A stretch of 64,000 nt of DNA from an uncultured Duncaniella sp. (GCA_910578615.1 CAJTRI010000004.1:105288-169287); one strand, 5' to 3'. Positions 37,223 to 47,188 are shown, counted from the first letter of the stretch. Notes: generated from the sequence alone by a model not told the origin. Translations and numbers: made by a program.

Positions 37223-39718
37223 ATGACCGAACTATATTCATTCTCAGACCTTTTTAACAAACCTGTATCTGTAATCCCGGGAGTCGAATCCACAATCAGC
37301 CAGATCGTAATCCCCAAGATACAGCGCCCCTATGCCCAAGGACGCACTGACGGACAAAGCACATATGTGCGCTCCATATTCCTAAAAAACATTTTCGCCC
37401 ATCTCTCCACAGGGGCCGAAATGGAGATGAACTTCATCTACGGCATAGTCCGCAAGATGAACGAACGCTATATATTCGAGCTTCTTGACGGGCAGCAACG
37501 CATCACTACCCTGTTCCTGCTCCACTGGTATATCGTCAACGCCGAATGCACGGATGGAGATGACAACGACAAGGCAATACGCGACAGTCTGCGCAGATTC
37601 ATATATGAGACACGGGCGACGTCATCTGTTTTCTGCAACAAGCTTGCCGGATTCAGGGCCGACCTCAGCGATACCACACCGAGAGAAGCCATCCGCAAGG
37701 CAAAATGGTATTTCAAGGCTTTTGACAGGGACAGCACGGTAACAGCCATGCTCACCATGCTTGATGACATCCACAGGCATTACGTGGATTCGGGCCGTGA
37801 CAATCTTCTTGAAGGACTCGGATTGCTGCGTTTCTATGTCAAGTCTCTCGGTCATTTCAATCTATCTGAAGAACTGTATATCAAGATGAACGCGCGAGGA
37901 CTCCAACTAAGCCCGTTCGAGAATTTCAAGGCTGACATCTCCAACTTCATAAGTTCCGCAGACTTTGACAGGTTCAAAGAACTCGTCCCGGTATTCTCTC
38001 GCGGGAACAGCACCGAAGTCCCCTTCATGTTCAATTTCTCTGTCAAACTCGATGCCAAGTGGATAGACATATTCTGGCGGCAAGGCTCCGAGACATTTGA
38101 CAAGGCCTATATGAATTTCTTTATCCGATTCTTTGCCGTTAAGTACATACTGCAATCTGACAAGACGGAAAAAGAACTTCGCGATGACAAGATTCTCAAA
38201 AGCCTTTACAAAGAAGACGGGCAGAGCGATACGGAATATCTCGGATTTGACATATTCCGCACAATCCTTGATCCCCATCCCGAGTATATAATCCATCTTG
38301 ACACGGTTCTTGACACCATATTCACCCACCGCGACTTCATAGCCTCACTCATGGTGGCCGAATGGGACAAGACGGATAGAAACAATGCTGACTATATATT
38401 CTGTGGCCCGGAAAGCAGGACACCCCTTGCCAAGCTGGCCGTGATAGGGGCGGTTTTCGAATATATCGCCGCCAACGAAGAGGCCGGTATTAGATTTGAC
38501 AAAGAAGATTTCAGACGATGGATGCGCGTGGTATGGAACATAGTTGAAAACACCAACATAGACAGCATCTCGCCTGTCGGATCACTCGTCAGGAAGTTCT
38601 CACGCCTCGCCGGATTCGTTACGAAGCGCATGTATGAGAATGATGACTTCTACAAATCCCTTGCCGGATGGGCTGACGAACAAAACGCCAACGAACTGAG
38701 AGCCGTAAAGGAAGAGGTGGAGAAAGCCTCCCGTATAGCGGAAGATTCCCGTTGGGAAGAGATATTCACCAAGGCGGAACACCATCCGTTTTTCAAAGGA
38801 ATGGTGCTATTTTACTACACATCCGGGATTACTCCCGAGGAATTCGAGAGACGCACCACACTGGCCGGCAGCATGTTCGATGCAGGAGGCATCACCCCGC
38901 AGTTCCGTCATAACCATCTGCTCATACGTGCCATAATGAGCTGCTACACATCCTATACCGGCAATCCCTACGAACGTCTCTGGCAGAAGTATATAACCGA
39001 AAACGCAGAGTCAGACAAGTATCTGAAAAACACTCTCGCCAACAATGACAACGTCAGGTCAATGTTCGGGAACATTCTCGGACAAGCCGATGCCGGTTCC
39101 GTAATGGAGCTTCTTGAAGCCCGGATAGAATCAGCCGGATACCCCGACAATGACGGAGATGAGAATGGTGTGGCCTACCACATGACACTCCGCAGACTCC
39201 GTCACGATACAAAGCTTTATGACCTTCTGGCCCATCAGGAAGCCATATACCGCAAAACGTTCCGCCTGTATGACTTCGAAGGCCAGTATGCCGTAGCCAT
39301 ACCCAACAAACGCGTGGCCCGCGTGACTATCGAGTCAGACCGCGCCGTCATCGCCCAACGCCTTATCAAGGATTTCGACTTGTCATATTACGACCCTAAA
39401 CAGGAGGAGATGGCTGCCCAATATGGCGAAGTCGTAGGTACCGACCTCTGGCTTTACCGAACCTTCAATGATAACACGACTCTTTATATCGGATTCATGA
39501 CCAAGAGAGAATTCGTATTCCAGATAAACTGTCCTGACGAAGAGACTGCATCCATGCTCATAGGCCATATTGACGGACTCGTGACCGATGATGATAACAA
39601 ACTGAAACTGCTTCTAACAGGCGGACGGTATGTGACATCTGATTACTCGCTCCCGGAAATCACCGGCCGTCTCGATACAGTCATCAAGGCCATCAATGAA
39701 TGTTTGTCCACGGAATGA
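37223..39718 (+). CDS. Second DUF262 protein, no recognisable HNH end
   Basis: 831-residue DUF262 protein starting 3 nt after the first. Motifs: VIPKIQRPYAQGR (29-41), LLDGQQRITTLFLLHWY (87-103) and the downstream ELYIKMNARGLQLSPFENFKA. The rest is a long helical region followed by a C-terminal domain of about 150 residues (from about 680) that I do not recognise. No EH...N...N pattern of DUF1524 is visible, so it probably lacks a nuclease. It may be the regulatory or sensor partner of the preceding enzyme. A complete, intact frame. Confidence 0.82.
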   Translation: MTELYSFSDLFNKPVSVIPGVESTISQIVIPKIQRPYAQGRTDGQSTYVRSIFLKNIFAHLSTGAEMEMNFIYGIVRKMNERYIFELLDGQQRITTLFLLHWYIVNAECTDGDDNDKAIRDSLRRFIYETRATSSVFCNKLAGFRADLSDTTPREAIRKAKWYFKAFDRDSTVTAMLTMLDDIHRHYVDSGRDNLLEGLGLLRFYVKSLGHFNLSEELYIKMNARGLQLSPFENFKADISNFISSADFDRFKELVPVFSRGNSTEVPFMFNFSVKLDAKWIDIFWRQGSETFDKAYMNFFIRFFAVKYILQSDKTEKELRDDKILKSLYKEDGQSDTEYLGFDIFRTILDPHPEYIIHLDTVLDTIFTHRDFIASLMVAEWDKTDRNNADYIFCGPESRTPLAKLAVIGAVFEYIAANEEAGIRFDKEDFRRWMRVVWNIVENTNIDSISPVGSLVRKFSRLAGFVTKRMYENDDFYKSLAGWADEQNANELRAVKEEVEKASRIAEDSRWEEIFTKAEHHPFFKGMVLFYYTSGITPEEFERRTTLAGSMFDAGGITPQFRHNHLLIRAIMSCYTSYTGNPYERLWQKYITENAESDKYLKNTLANNDNVRSMFGNILGQADAGSVMELLEARIESAGYPDNDGDENGVAYHMTLRRLRHDTKLYDLLAHQEAIYRKTFRLYDFEGQYAVAIPNKRVARVTIESDRAVIAQRLIKDFDLSYYDPKQEEMAAQYGEVVGTDLWLYRTFNDNTTLYIGFMTKREFVFQINCPDEETASMLIGHIDGLVTDDDNKLKLLLTGGRYVTSDYSLPEITGRLDTVIKAINECLSTE

Positions 39719-39747
39719 ATCATCTCGGCTTTTCCCATATTTTTTTG

Positions 39748-39755
39748 TAATTTTG
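39748..39755 (+). promoter_or_regulatory. -7 box of the biotin operon
   Basis: TAATTTTG 19 nt before the ATG of bioA; the -33 position has no TTTG. No BirA-type operator palindrome was found in the 55-bp gap. Confidence 0.6.
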
Positions 39756-39774
39756 CGGATGCATTACTGAATAT

Positions 39775-41061
39775 ATGGAAAATGTCTCAGCGGGGCTGCA
39801 TGACCCCTTCGACAGGGAGCACCTGTGGCACCCTTATACATCGACCCTCGATCCCCTTCCCACATATATGGTCGAAGGGGCCGAGGGTGTCAGAATCCGT
39901 CTGGCCGATGGCCGCGAACTCATTGACGGAATGTCGTCATGGTGGTGCGTCATACACGGATACAACCATCCCGCGCTCAACCGTGCCGCCATCAGGCAGC
40001 TTGCCAGCATGAGCCATGTGATGTTCGGCGGTCTCACACACCATCCGGCGGTGGAACTGGGAAAAAGGTTGCTGAAAGCAGCCCCGCCCTCAATGCACAA
40101 TATCTTTTATGCCGATTCAGGCTCTGTGGCCACCGAAGTTGCCATGAAGATGGCCGTACAGGCATCCGTAAGCCGTTCGGGAGACCATCGTAAGACCAAC
40201 TTTGTCACCATCCGCAACGGATATCACGGCGATACATGGAACGCTATGAGTGTCTGTGACCCTGTCACGGGTATGCACGGGGCCTTCGGGCCGTCACTTC
40301 CCATACGTTATTTCGCCCCGGCTCCTACAATAAAGCCTTGGGAAGAATGGGATGAGTCTGACATCGCCCCTCTTGCCGAGATCATACGTGGTAAGAAAGA
40401 CGAACTTGCAGCCCTCATCCTCGAACCGATAGTGCAAGGCGCCGGCGGGATGAGATTCTACCACCCCGCCTACCTGCGGGCCGCAAGACGCCTCTGCGAT
40501 GAAAACGGACTCTATCTGATATTTGACGAGATAGCTACCGGCTTCTGGCGCACAGGCAGGATGTTTGCCTGGGAACATGCCGGAGTGGAGCCGGACATCA
40601 TGCTGATAGGCAAAGGTCTTACAGCCGGCTATCTGACCATGAGCGCCGTACTGACAACGCGCGATGTGGCCGACACCATCTCGCGTGGCGAGGCCGGCGT
40701 GATGATGCACGGCCCCACCTTCATGGCCAACCCGCTTGCCTGTGCGATAGCCATCGAATCGCTACGTCTGCTTGAATCTCAGGACATGGCCTCACGTGTG
40801 GCCCATATAGAGACCTCGCTCAGACGCCATCTTTCGGCAGCCGAAGGACTGCCCGGTGTAAAGGAGGTCAGAGTCCTCGGCTCAATCGGCGTCATAGAGA
40901 TGGTTGAGCCGGTAGATGTCGGTGCGTTCCAGAAAAAATGTGTTGAACGCGGCATCTGGGTACGGCCCTTCGGGAGAAATGTCTATGTGATGCCTCCTTA
41001 CATCATCAATGATGAAGATCTCCGCTACCTGGTGGAACAAATGATTGACTGCATAAGATGA
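39775..41061 (+). CDS. bioA: Adenosylmethionine-8-amino-7-oxononanoate aminotransferase
   Basis: PLP class III aminotransferase that converts KAPA to DAPA with S-adenosylmethionine as amino donor. 428 residues. Motifs: LWHPYTS near the start (typical of BioA), GMSSWWCVIHGYNHP, YADSGSVATEVAMKMA, IFDEIATGFWRTGRMFA and the PLP lysine in MLIGKGLTAGYLTMSAV. Its TGA overlaps the bioF ATG (41058-41061). Confidence 0.95.
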   Translation: MENVSAGLHDPFDREHLWHPYTSTLDPLPTYMVEGAEGVRIRLADGRELIDGMSSWWCVIHGYNHPALNRAAIRQLASMSHVMFGGLTHHPAVELGKRLLKAAPPSMHNIFYADSGSVATEVAMKMAVQASVSRSGDHRKTNFVTIRNGYHGDTWNAMSVCDPVTGMHGAFGPSLPIRYFAPAPTIKPWEEWDESDIAPLAEIIRGKKDELAALILEPIVQGAGGMRFYHPAYLRAARRLCDENGLYLIFDEIATGFWRTGRMFAWEHAGVEPDIMLIGKGLTAGYLTMSAVLTTRDVADTISRGEAGVMMHGPTFMANPLACAIAIESLRLLESQDMASRVAHIETSLRRHLSAAEGLPGVKEVRVLGSIGVIEMVEPVDVGAFQKKCVERGIWVRPFGRNVYVMPPYIINDEDLRYLVEQMIDCIR

Positions 41062-42212
41062 GCACCTATTCCGACATAACCGCCCGGCTTGCCGCCGGGG
41101 GTAATCTTCGCTCCATACCGCGCCCTGAATCTGGAAGCCATCCTGCTGTCACAGATCTTTCCTCCAACGATTACCTTGGTCTTGGTGCCGATGCCTCGCT
41201 CCAAGAAGAGTTCATGTCATCAGCCTCTCGGCGCGCCATCCCGCTCACATCGTCGGCCTCGCGTCTTCTGGCAGGAAGGCAGGAAGAATACACCTCTCTT
41301 GAATCCCTGTTGCAAGAGCTATACGGGCGTCCGACACTGCTTTTCAACAGCGGCTACCATGCCAACACCGGCCTCGTCTCAGCACTTGCCGGCGCAGGAA
41401 AGACTATGATAGTGGCCGACAAACTCGTCCACGCAAGCATAATAGACGGCATGGTGCTGTCTAAGGCCCCGTTCGCACGCTTCCGGCACAATGACCTCAG
41501 ACATCTTGAAAGAATAATCGAAAAGGAGTCCGGGAGCTACGAGCGCATCCTCGTCATAGTGGAAAGCGTATATTCGATGGACGGCGACCGTGCAGACATC
41601 GACGCGCTAACCGGCATCAGAGAGCGACATCCCGAGGTGATGCTCTATGTCGACGAGGCCCACGGGTTCGGCGTGGAAGGCACCCACGGACTCGGATTAT
41701 GCCGGGACTCCGCCGGATATGACGGCATAGACGTCATTGTAGGGACATTCGGCAAGGCATGTGCGTCAATGGGAGCCTTCGCGGCCATAAGCCAAGAGGT
41801 GAGGGAATACATCGTCAATACGGCACGAAGCCTCATATTCTCAACCGCGCTGCCCCCGTTTACAGCGGCATGGACTGAATGGGTGATCCGCAGGATGATA
41901 GATATGGATGAACGCCGCGAACACCTGCGCTCGCTCGGGAAACGCCTACATGCCATACTCGCCCCGCTCCAACCCGGGACAAGTATCATACCAAGCCATA
42001 TACAGCCGCTTGTAATCGGAGATCCCCGTCTGGCCGTCGAACTTTCAAGACAACTCGCCGAGGCCGGATTCAAGGTGCTCCCCATCCGCACCCCCACCGT
42101 CCCTCCGGGCACCGAGAGACTGCGGTTCAGTCTCTCGGCCTCGATCGCCGCCGAGGCCCTTGACCCGTTGGAGGAATTTTTCAAAAAACATGAGATTAGA
42201 CATACTACATAG
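41058..42212 (+). CDS. bioF: 8-amino-7-oxononanoate synthase
   Basis: PLP alpha-oxoamine synthase joining pimeloyl-ACP and alanine to KAPA. 384 residues. SNDYLGLGAD, SSASRLLAGRQEEYTSLE, VDEAHGFGVEGTHG and the PLP lysine in IVGTFGKACASMGAF are visible. It overlaps bioA by 4 nt and the fused bioGC by 23 nt. Confidence 0.94.
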   Translation: MSTYSDITARLAAGGNLRSIPRPESGSHPAVTDLSSNDYLGLGADASLQEEFMSSASRRAIPLTSSASRLLAGRQEEYTSLESLLQELYGRPTLLFNSGYHANTGLVSALAGAGKTMIVADKLVHASIIDGMVLSKAPFARFRHNDLRHLERIIEKESGSYERILVIVESVYSMDGDRADIDALTGIRERHPEVMLYVDEAHGFGVEGTHGLGLCRDSAGYDGIDVIVGTFGKACASMGAFAAISQEVREYIVNTARSLIFSTALPPFTAAWTEWVIRRMIDMDERREHLRSLGKRLHAILAPLQPGTSIIPSHIQPLVIGDPRLAVELSRQLAEAGFKVLPIRTPTVPPGTERLRFSLSASIAAEALDPLEEFFKKHEIRHTT

Positions 42213-43539
42213 CCGCCCGTCCCGCCACTTGGTACTCCTATTTGCCGGCTGGGGGATGGACGAGCGACCTTTTGCAGGATTGGCCAGAGCAGGCTACGAC
42301 ATAGCGGTGGTCTGGGACTACCGGGACATCTCCGCATCTTGGGCCGACCGATTGGCGGCCTATGACGAAATAGCCATACTGGCCTGGTCTTTCGGAGTTC
42401 CTGCTGCATCCGCCTTCATAAGCGCCCACCCGGATCTGCCCGTCACCTCACGCATCGCCGTCAACGGCACACAACACCCTGTCGATGACCGTCTCGGAAT
42501 CCCGCAATCCATATTCGACGGCACACTGCGCGGACTCGACAACAAGAACATGACCAAGTTTTACCGCCGCATGTGCGGAAACGGGGAATCATACAAGTCA
42601 TTCTCCACACATCTGCCACAGCGAGATGTGGACGGACTTAGAGACGAACTCGCTGCAATAGGCTCTCGCGCCGTGACCAAGGTGATGTGGGACAAGGCAC
42701 TGATAGCCGACAACGACCTGATAATACCGACAGCCAACCAGCTCAGGGCATGGGAGACAGAGGCTTTCGAGATCACAACATATCACGGCTCCCACCTGCC
42801 CCCCTTTGCCGAAATACTGTCTGACGGACTCACAGACAAGTCTCTCGTAGAACAACGCTTCCGAAAAGCCTCGGAGACCTACGAACAGAACGCCTCTGTG
42901 CAACGTGCTGTCTCCGGGCGCCTCATCGAAATGGTGCCGCAAGGCATCGATATACTTGAAATCGGAGCCGGCAGCGGTTACGCCACTACACGCCTGTCAC
43001 AAGGGAGCCACGTCACGGCATGGGATCTCACCCTCAGTCCCGCTGTGATACGCATGGCCGCCGATGAGCGCATAGCCGCCGTTGCGTGTGATGCTGAAAC
43101 CGCCATCATGCGCCTCCCCGACCAAAGCGTGCCTTTCATATTCTCGGCCTCTACCGTCCAGTGGTTCAACTCTCTCCCCGCCTTTCTTCGACAGGTGTGG
43201 CGCGTACTTGCCCCCGGAGGCACGGCTCTAATATCCACCTTCGGGCCTCGCACAATGGAGGAAATACACAACACCGCAGGGACATCTACCGGCTTCCCTG
43301 ATACAGGCTCCATAAAAAGAATGATGCCCGGAGCCGAAGTTGACGAGGAACTTATCACACTCCGTTTCCCCACCCCGGCTGACGCTCTGCGCCACGTCAG
43401 GCTGACAGGAGTCAACTCCCTTGGCACCACCTCCCCCGCCGCCACGCGCCGGCTACTGTCATCCTATCCTCTAAACTCCGACGGAACCGCATCTCTGACA
43501 TACCACCCCGTCTACATAACTATTAAAAAGCCTCTATGA
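42190..43539 (+). CDS. bioGC: Fused pimeloyl-ACP methyl ester esterase / malonyl-ACP O-methyltransferase
   Basis: One 449-residue chain joins two biotin steps. Residues 1 to about 215 are BioG (DUF452): LVLLFAGWGMDERPF, nucleophile Ser67 in LAWSFGVPAA, and a His in YHGSHLPPF. Residues about 225-449 are BioC, a SAM methyltransferase: DILEIGAGSGYATTRLS (motif I) and WRVLAPGGTALISTFG. BioC caps malonyl-ACP as a methyl ester at the start of pimelate synthesis and BioG removes the ester at the end. The chosen start (MRLDILHSRP, 42190) matches the family; an upstream ATG at 42160 lies deep in bioF. It overlaps bioD by 4 nt. Confidence 0.9.
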   Translation: MRLDILHSRPSRHLVLLFAGWGMDERPFAGLARAGYDIAVVWDYRDISASWADRLAAYDEIAILAWSFGVPAASAFISAHPDLPVTSRIAVNGTQHPVDDRLGIPQSIFDGTLRGLDNKNMTKFYRRMCGNGESYKSFSTHLPQRDVDGLRDELAAIGSRAVTKVMWDKALIADNDLIIPTANQLRAWETEAFEITTYHGSHLPPFAEILSDGLTDKSLVEQRFRKASETYEQNASVQRAVSGRLIEMVPQGIDILEIGAGSGYATTRLSQGSHVTAWDLTLSPAVIRMAADERIAAVACDAETAIMRLPDQSVPFIFSASTVQWFNSLPAFLRQVWRVLAPGGTALISTFGPRTMEEIHNTAGTSTGFPDTGSIKRMMPGAEVDEELITLRFPTPADALRHVRLTGVNSLGTTSPAATRRLLSSYPLNSDGTASLTYHPVYITIKKPL

Positions 43540-44171
43540 ACAATATATATTTCGTCTCAGGAATTGACACCGATGCCGGCAAAAGCTACGTCACCGGCTA
43601 TATAGCCCGCCGCCTCATGGAACAGGGAAAGACCGTGGTGACCCAGAAATTCATCCAGACCGGCAACACCGGCTTCTCGGAAGATATCGAACTCCACCGC
43701 CGCATCATGGATACCGGGATGCTTCCCGAGGATCTTGACGGCACCACAGCCCCTATAATATTCTCCTATCCGGCCTCGGCCCAACTCGCGGCAAGGATTG
43801 ACGGGAAGGAAATCGACCTCGGACTCGTCGACCGCTCCTCGGCCATCCTCGCGGAGCGATATGACGTGGTTCTCATTGAAGGGGCCGGCGGCCTGATGGT
43901 ACCCATAACGGATGACTGCTTCACCATCGACTACGCCGCTACGCGTCATCTCCCTGTCATCCTCGTCACAAACGGCATACTCGGGAGCATAAACCACACT
44001 ATCCTCGCCCTCGAAGCCGTCAGGTCACGCGGGTTGGAACTCGCAGCCGTCATCTACAACGAACACTTTGACACAGACGCGGTCATAGCCGCCGACACCC
44101 GGGCCTTCATCGAGCGGTACACAGCCCGACACTTCCCTTCGGCTGTCTTTGCCACTGTCCCCTCAATATAG
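43536..44171 (+). CDS. bioD: Dethiobiotin synthetase
   Basis: ATP-dependent carboxylation of DAPA to dethiobiotin. 211 residues; P-loop SGIDTDAGKSYVTGYIA, LIEGAGGLMVPIT and NGILGSINHTILALEA. Final gene of the operon. Biotin synthase (bioB) is not in the window and must lie elsewhere if the pathway is complete. Confidence 0.94.
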   Translation: MNNIYFVSGIDTDAGKSYVTGYIARRLMEQGKTVVTQKFIQTGNTGFSEDIELHRRIMDTGMLPEDLDGTTAPIIFSYPASAQLAARIDGKEIDLGLVDRSSAILAERYDVVLIEGAGGLMVPITDDCFTIDYAATRHLPVILVTNGILGSINHTILALEAVRSRGLELAAVIYNEHFDTDAVIAADTRAFIERYTARHFPSAVFATVPSI

Positions 44172-44176
44172 AAAAA

Positions 44177-44208
44177 TTAGGATATCTCGGGGGAAATCTT
44201 TAATTTTG
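44177..44208 (+). promoter_or_regulatory. Promoter of the exonuclease gene
   Basis: TTAG (44177-44180), 20-nt spacer, TAATTTTG (44201-44208), 20 nt before the ATG at 44229. Confidence 0.65.
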
Positions 44209-44228
44209 CACCAAAATTCAGAGACTGA

Positions 44229-44867
44229 ATGAATAATCCCGCCTATCATATAGCCATCAGCAAGGAACAGCTTGCCGGACTTCCGACCGTGGTATTCGAC
44301 GGCGCCATAACCGTCATAGACGATGCCGCCGATGTGGCAGAGGCAGTGGGATTCCTCCGCTCGTGCCGGGTGGTGGGTTTCGACACAGAGACCAAGCCCA
44401 ATTTCCGAAAAGGGATGACAAACAAAGTCTCGCTCATACAGGTCTCGACAGAAGACCATTCCTACCTCTTCCGTCTCAACAAGATAGGCTTCCCCCCGGA
44501 ACTGAAAGAATTCATGGAGTGTGAAGACGTCATAAAAGTGGGTCTCTCTCTCAAAGACGATTTCCATGTGCTCCACCGCATCGCCGAGTTCGAACCCCGA
44601 AACTTCGTAGACCTTCAAGAGGTAGTCCGGCGGTACCACATCACTGACCTGAGCCTGCAAAAGATTTACGGCATTCTTTTCGGCGGCCGCATCTCCAAGA
44701 GCCAGCGCCTCACCAACTGGGAGGCCTCAAAACTCACCCCCTCACAGATGGTATATGCGTCAATCGATGCATGGGCCTGTCTGAAAATATATCGGTTCCT
44801 TGCCTCCCGTTCGTTCAATCCGTCCACCTCACCATATATCGTAGTACCAGAGACGACCGAGCAGTAA
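44229..44867 (+). CDS. DEDDy 3'-5' exonuclease, RNase D-like
   Basis: 212-residue single-domain exonuclease. The DEDDy motifs are all present: Asp52 and Glu54 in VVGFDTETKPNF, Asp110 or Asp111 in GLSLKDDFHVLHRI, and Tyr176-x3-Asp180 in MVYASIDAW. There is no HRDC domain, so it is shorter than RNase D of E. coli and like the Bacteroidetes stand-alone family. Its substrate (RNA or DNA) is open. Its TAA overlaps the start of the next gene (TAATG). Confidence 0.9.
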   Translation: MNNPAYHIAISKEQLAGLPTVVFDGAITVIDDAADVAEAVGFLRSCRVVGFDTETKPNFRKGMTNKVSLIQVSTEDHSYLFRLNKIGFPPELKEFMECEDVIKVGLSLKDDFHVLHRIAEFEPRNFVDLQEVVRRYHITDLSLQKIYGILFGGRISKSQRLTNWEASKLTPSQMVYASIDAWACLKIYRFLASRSFNPSTSPYIVVPETTEQ

Positions 44868-45661
44868 TGAGAATCCTGACTCCCGCCCAAATCACCGAGG
44901 CTGCCGCCAATGCCGGCGCCAACAAGGCCCGTCTGGCCAAAGAAAACCTATCCCGTCTGATGGTCTCGGCCTTTCTGGCCGGTGCCTATATCTCACTCGG
45001 AGGAATCCTTTCGGTAATACTCGGATGGGGCTTTCCCGGAGCGACAGCCGACAATCCGGCCTTACAACGCATTATCGCCGGAGCGGCTTTTCCCATAGGA
45101 CTAATCCTTGTCGTCGTCCTCGGTGCCGAACTTTTCACGGGTAACAACGCGCTCCTCATCCCCTCCTATGCCAGAGGAGACCACTCGGCAGCGACAATAG
45201 CGCGCAACTGGATACTGGTATATCTCGGCAACCTTGCCGGCGCTCTGGCATTCACTTACTTCATGGTCTACAAATGCGGTCTCACTGCTGCCGACCCTTG
45301 GCACTCCGCCGTGGTACGTGTGGCCGAGGCAAAGGTCTCGATGCCTTGGATGACGGTCTTTCTCAAAGGGATAGGCGCCAACTGGTGCGTCTGTCTGGCT
45401 GTTTGGCTTGCCCTTTCGGGCAAAACACTGGTAGAGAAGGCTTTCGGATGCTGGCTTCCTGTGATGGCTTTCGTAGCACTCGGCTACGAGCACTGTATAG
45501 CCAACATGTTCTTCATACCCCTCGGAATGCTTGAAGGAGCCGATATAACCGTCATGCAGTCGGTCACTGCCAACTTCATCCCTTCCACATTGGGCAACAT
45601 AGCCGGTGGCGCCCTCCTTGTCGGCGCTGTAAACGCCTACCTGCACAGAGTCAGACAGTGA
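44867..45661 (+). CDS. Formate/nitrite transporter family channel
   Basis: 264-residue inner-membrane protein of the FNT family (FocA/NirC), start at 44867 overlapping the previous stop by one base (TAATG). About six helices; the conserved FNT segments are seen in GAELFTGNNALLIPSYARG and KGIGANWCVCLAVWLA. Formate is the likely substrate in an anaerobe, but nitrite or hydrosulfide are not excluded. Translational coupling to an exonuclease gene is curious and may only reflect compact genome packing. Confidence 0.88.
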   Translation: MRILTPAQITEAAANAGANKARLAKENLSRLMVSAFLAGAYISLGGILSVILGWGFPGATADNPALQRIIAGAAFPIGLILVVVLGAELFTGNNALLIPSYARGDHSAATIARNWILVYLGNLAGALAFTYFMVYKCGLTAADPWHSAVVRVAEAKVSMPWMTVFLKGIGANWCVCLAVWLALSGKTLVEKAFGCWLPVMAFVALGYEHCIANMFFIPLGMLEGADITVMQSVTANFIPSTLGNIAGGALLVGAVNAYLHRVRQ

Positions 45662-45748
45662 ATCTGAAACCATCGGGAACCAAGAAGACATATCGGACGT
45701 TATAGTCATATTATTTTTTAACTCTTGATTCCTAATCTCCTCCCGAAT

Positions 45749-47188
45749 ATGGACACGACCGCCCTCAGCCTGAAATTACAATCTGTCGTCGGGTCGGTGA
45801 GCGGTGTGCTGACCGACTATGTGATGGTGACAGTACTTCTTGCCGCCGCCATCTTCTTCACAGTCACCACACGGGGTGTCCAGTTCAGAATGGTCGGGGA
45901 AATGTGCCGTCTTCTTGTCAGATCGGGAAAGCGCGTCAGCCACACGGCCGGTTCGCCGTCACATGGCTCCATCAGCTCGTTCCAGGCATTCGCCCTGTCC
46001 ATAGCCTCACGCGTAGGCACAGGCAACCTCGCCGGCGTGGCCACTGCGATAGCTCTCGGAGGCCCGGGAGCCGTGTTCTGGATGTGGGTCATAGCCCTTC
46101 TCGGGGCATCGAGCGCCTTTGTCGAGTCGACGCTTGCCCAATTGTTCAAACAAAAAGGAGAGCATTCATTTATCGGAGGCCCGGCATACTACATACTTAA
46201 AGGCCTCCACAAGCGATGGTGGGCCGTGACGTTTGCCGTGCTCATCACCCTTACATTCGGATTCGCCTTCAACTCCGTGCAGTCAAATACCATCTCAAAC
46301 GCCCTCTCGGCATCATTTGACATCCCCCACGGACTGACGGCGTCAGTCCTCGCCGTCCTTACACTCATAATCATCTGGGGAGGCGTGCAGCGAGTATCAA
46401 AATTCAGCCAGATCGTCGTCCCGGTAATGGCCGTGGCATACATCGCCATAGCCCTCGTCATAGTGGCCATGAACATCACACGCTTCCCGGAGATAATGAG
46501 GCTCATAGTCTCCAACGCGTTCGGATTTGACGAAGCGATGGGAGGCACCATAGGGGCCGCAATGATAATGGGAGTCAAAAGAGGTCTGTTCAGCAATGAG
46601 GCCGGAGAAGGTTCAACGCCAAACGCCGCCGCCACGGCCTCCGTCTCCCATCCTGTAAAACAAGGACTCATACAGGCTCTCGGAGTCTATACTGACACCC
46701 TTCTTGTCTGTACGGCCACAGCTTTCATCATCCTGTGCAGCGGTATCTTCATGGACGGCCACGACGGCATAGTGCTCACTCAGAAAGCCATCGATGCTGG
46801 ATTAGGCGGAGGCCACAGCATAGGCTCGACATTTGTCAGCATAGCAATCTTCTTCTTCGCTTTCACAAGCATCATAGCCAACTACTATTACGGCGAGACC
46901 AATATACGCTTCATCCGGGACAACAAGACAGCTATAAACATCTACCGCCTGGCCGTATCGGCCATTGTCTACCTCGGCGCCGTAATGTCGCTCGACCTTG
47001 TATGGGGATTCGCGGATATCACCATGGCCCTCATGACCCTCTGCAACCTTGCAGCAATACTCCTTCTCGGCAAATACGCAGTACGTCTGCTACATGACTA
47101 CCGATCCCAGAAACTGCGCGGACTCGACCCCGTCTACCACTCCTCCACCATCCCCGAAATAGCCGATAAGACAGAATGCTGGAAGTAA
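45749..47188 (+). CDS. Sodium:alanine symporter, AGCS family
   Basis: About 479 residues from the ATG at 45749 (MDTTALSLKLQSVVG); an upstream TTG at 45725 is unlikely. About 11 membrane helices. AGCS features include SRVGTGNLAGVATAIALGGP, FWMWVIALLGASSAFVESTLAQ, GGVQRVSKFSQIVVPVMAV and FSNEAGEGSTPNAAA. Imports alanine or glycine with Na+. Monocistronic; no clear terminator follows. Confidence 0.9.
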   Translation: MDTTALSLKLQSVVGSVSGVLTDYVMVTVLLAAAIFFTVTTRGVQFRMVGEMCRLLVRSGKRVSHTAGSPSHGSISSFQAFALSIASRVGTGNLAGVATAIALGGPGAVFWMWVIALLGASSAFVESTLAQLFKQKGEHSFIGGPAYYILKGLHKRWWAVTFAVLITLTFGFAFNSVQSNTISNALSASFDIPHGLTASVLAVLTLIIIWGGVQRVSKFSQIVVPVMAVAYIAIALVIVAMNITRFPEIMRLIVSNAFGFDEAMGGTIGAAMIMGVKRGLFSNEAGEGSTPNAAATASVSHPVKQGLIQALGVYTDTLLVCTATAFIILCSGIFMDGHDGIVLTQKAIDAGLGGGHSIGSTFVSIAIFFFAFTSIIANYYYGETNIRFIRDNKTAINIYRLAVSAIVYLGAVMSLDLVWGFADITMALMTLCNLAAILLLGKYAVRLLHDYRSQKLRGLDPVYHSSTIPEIADKTECWK

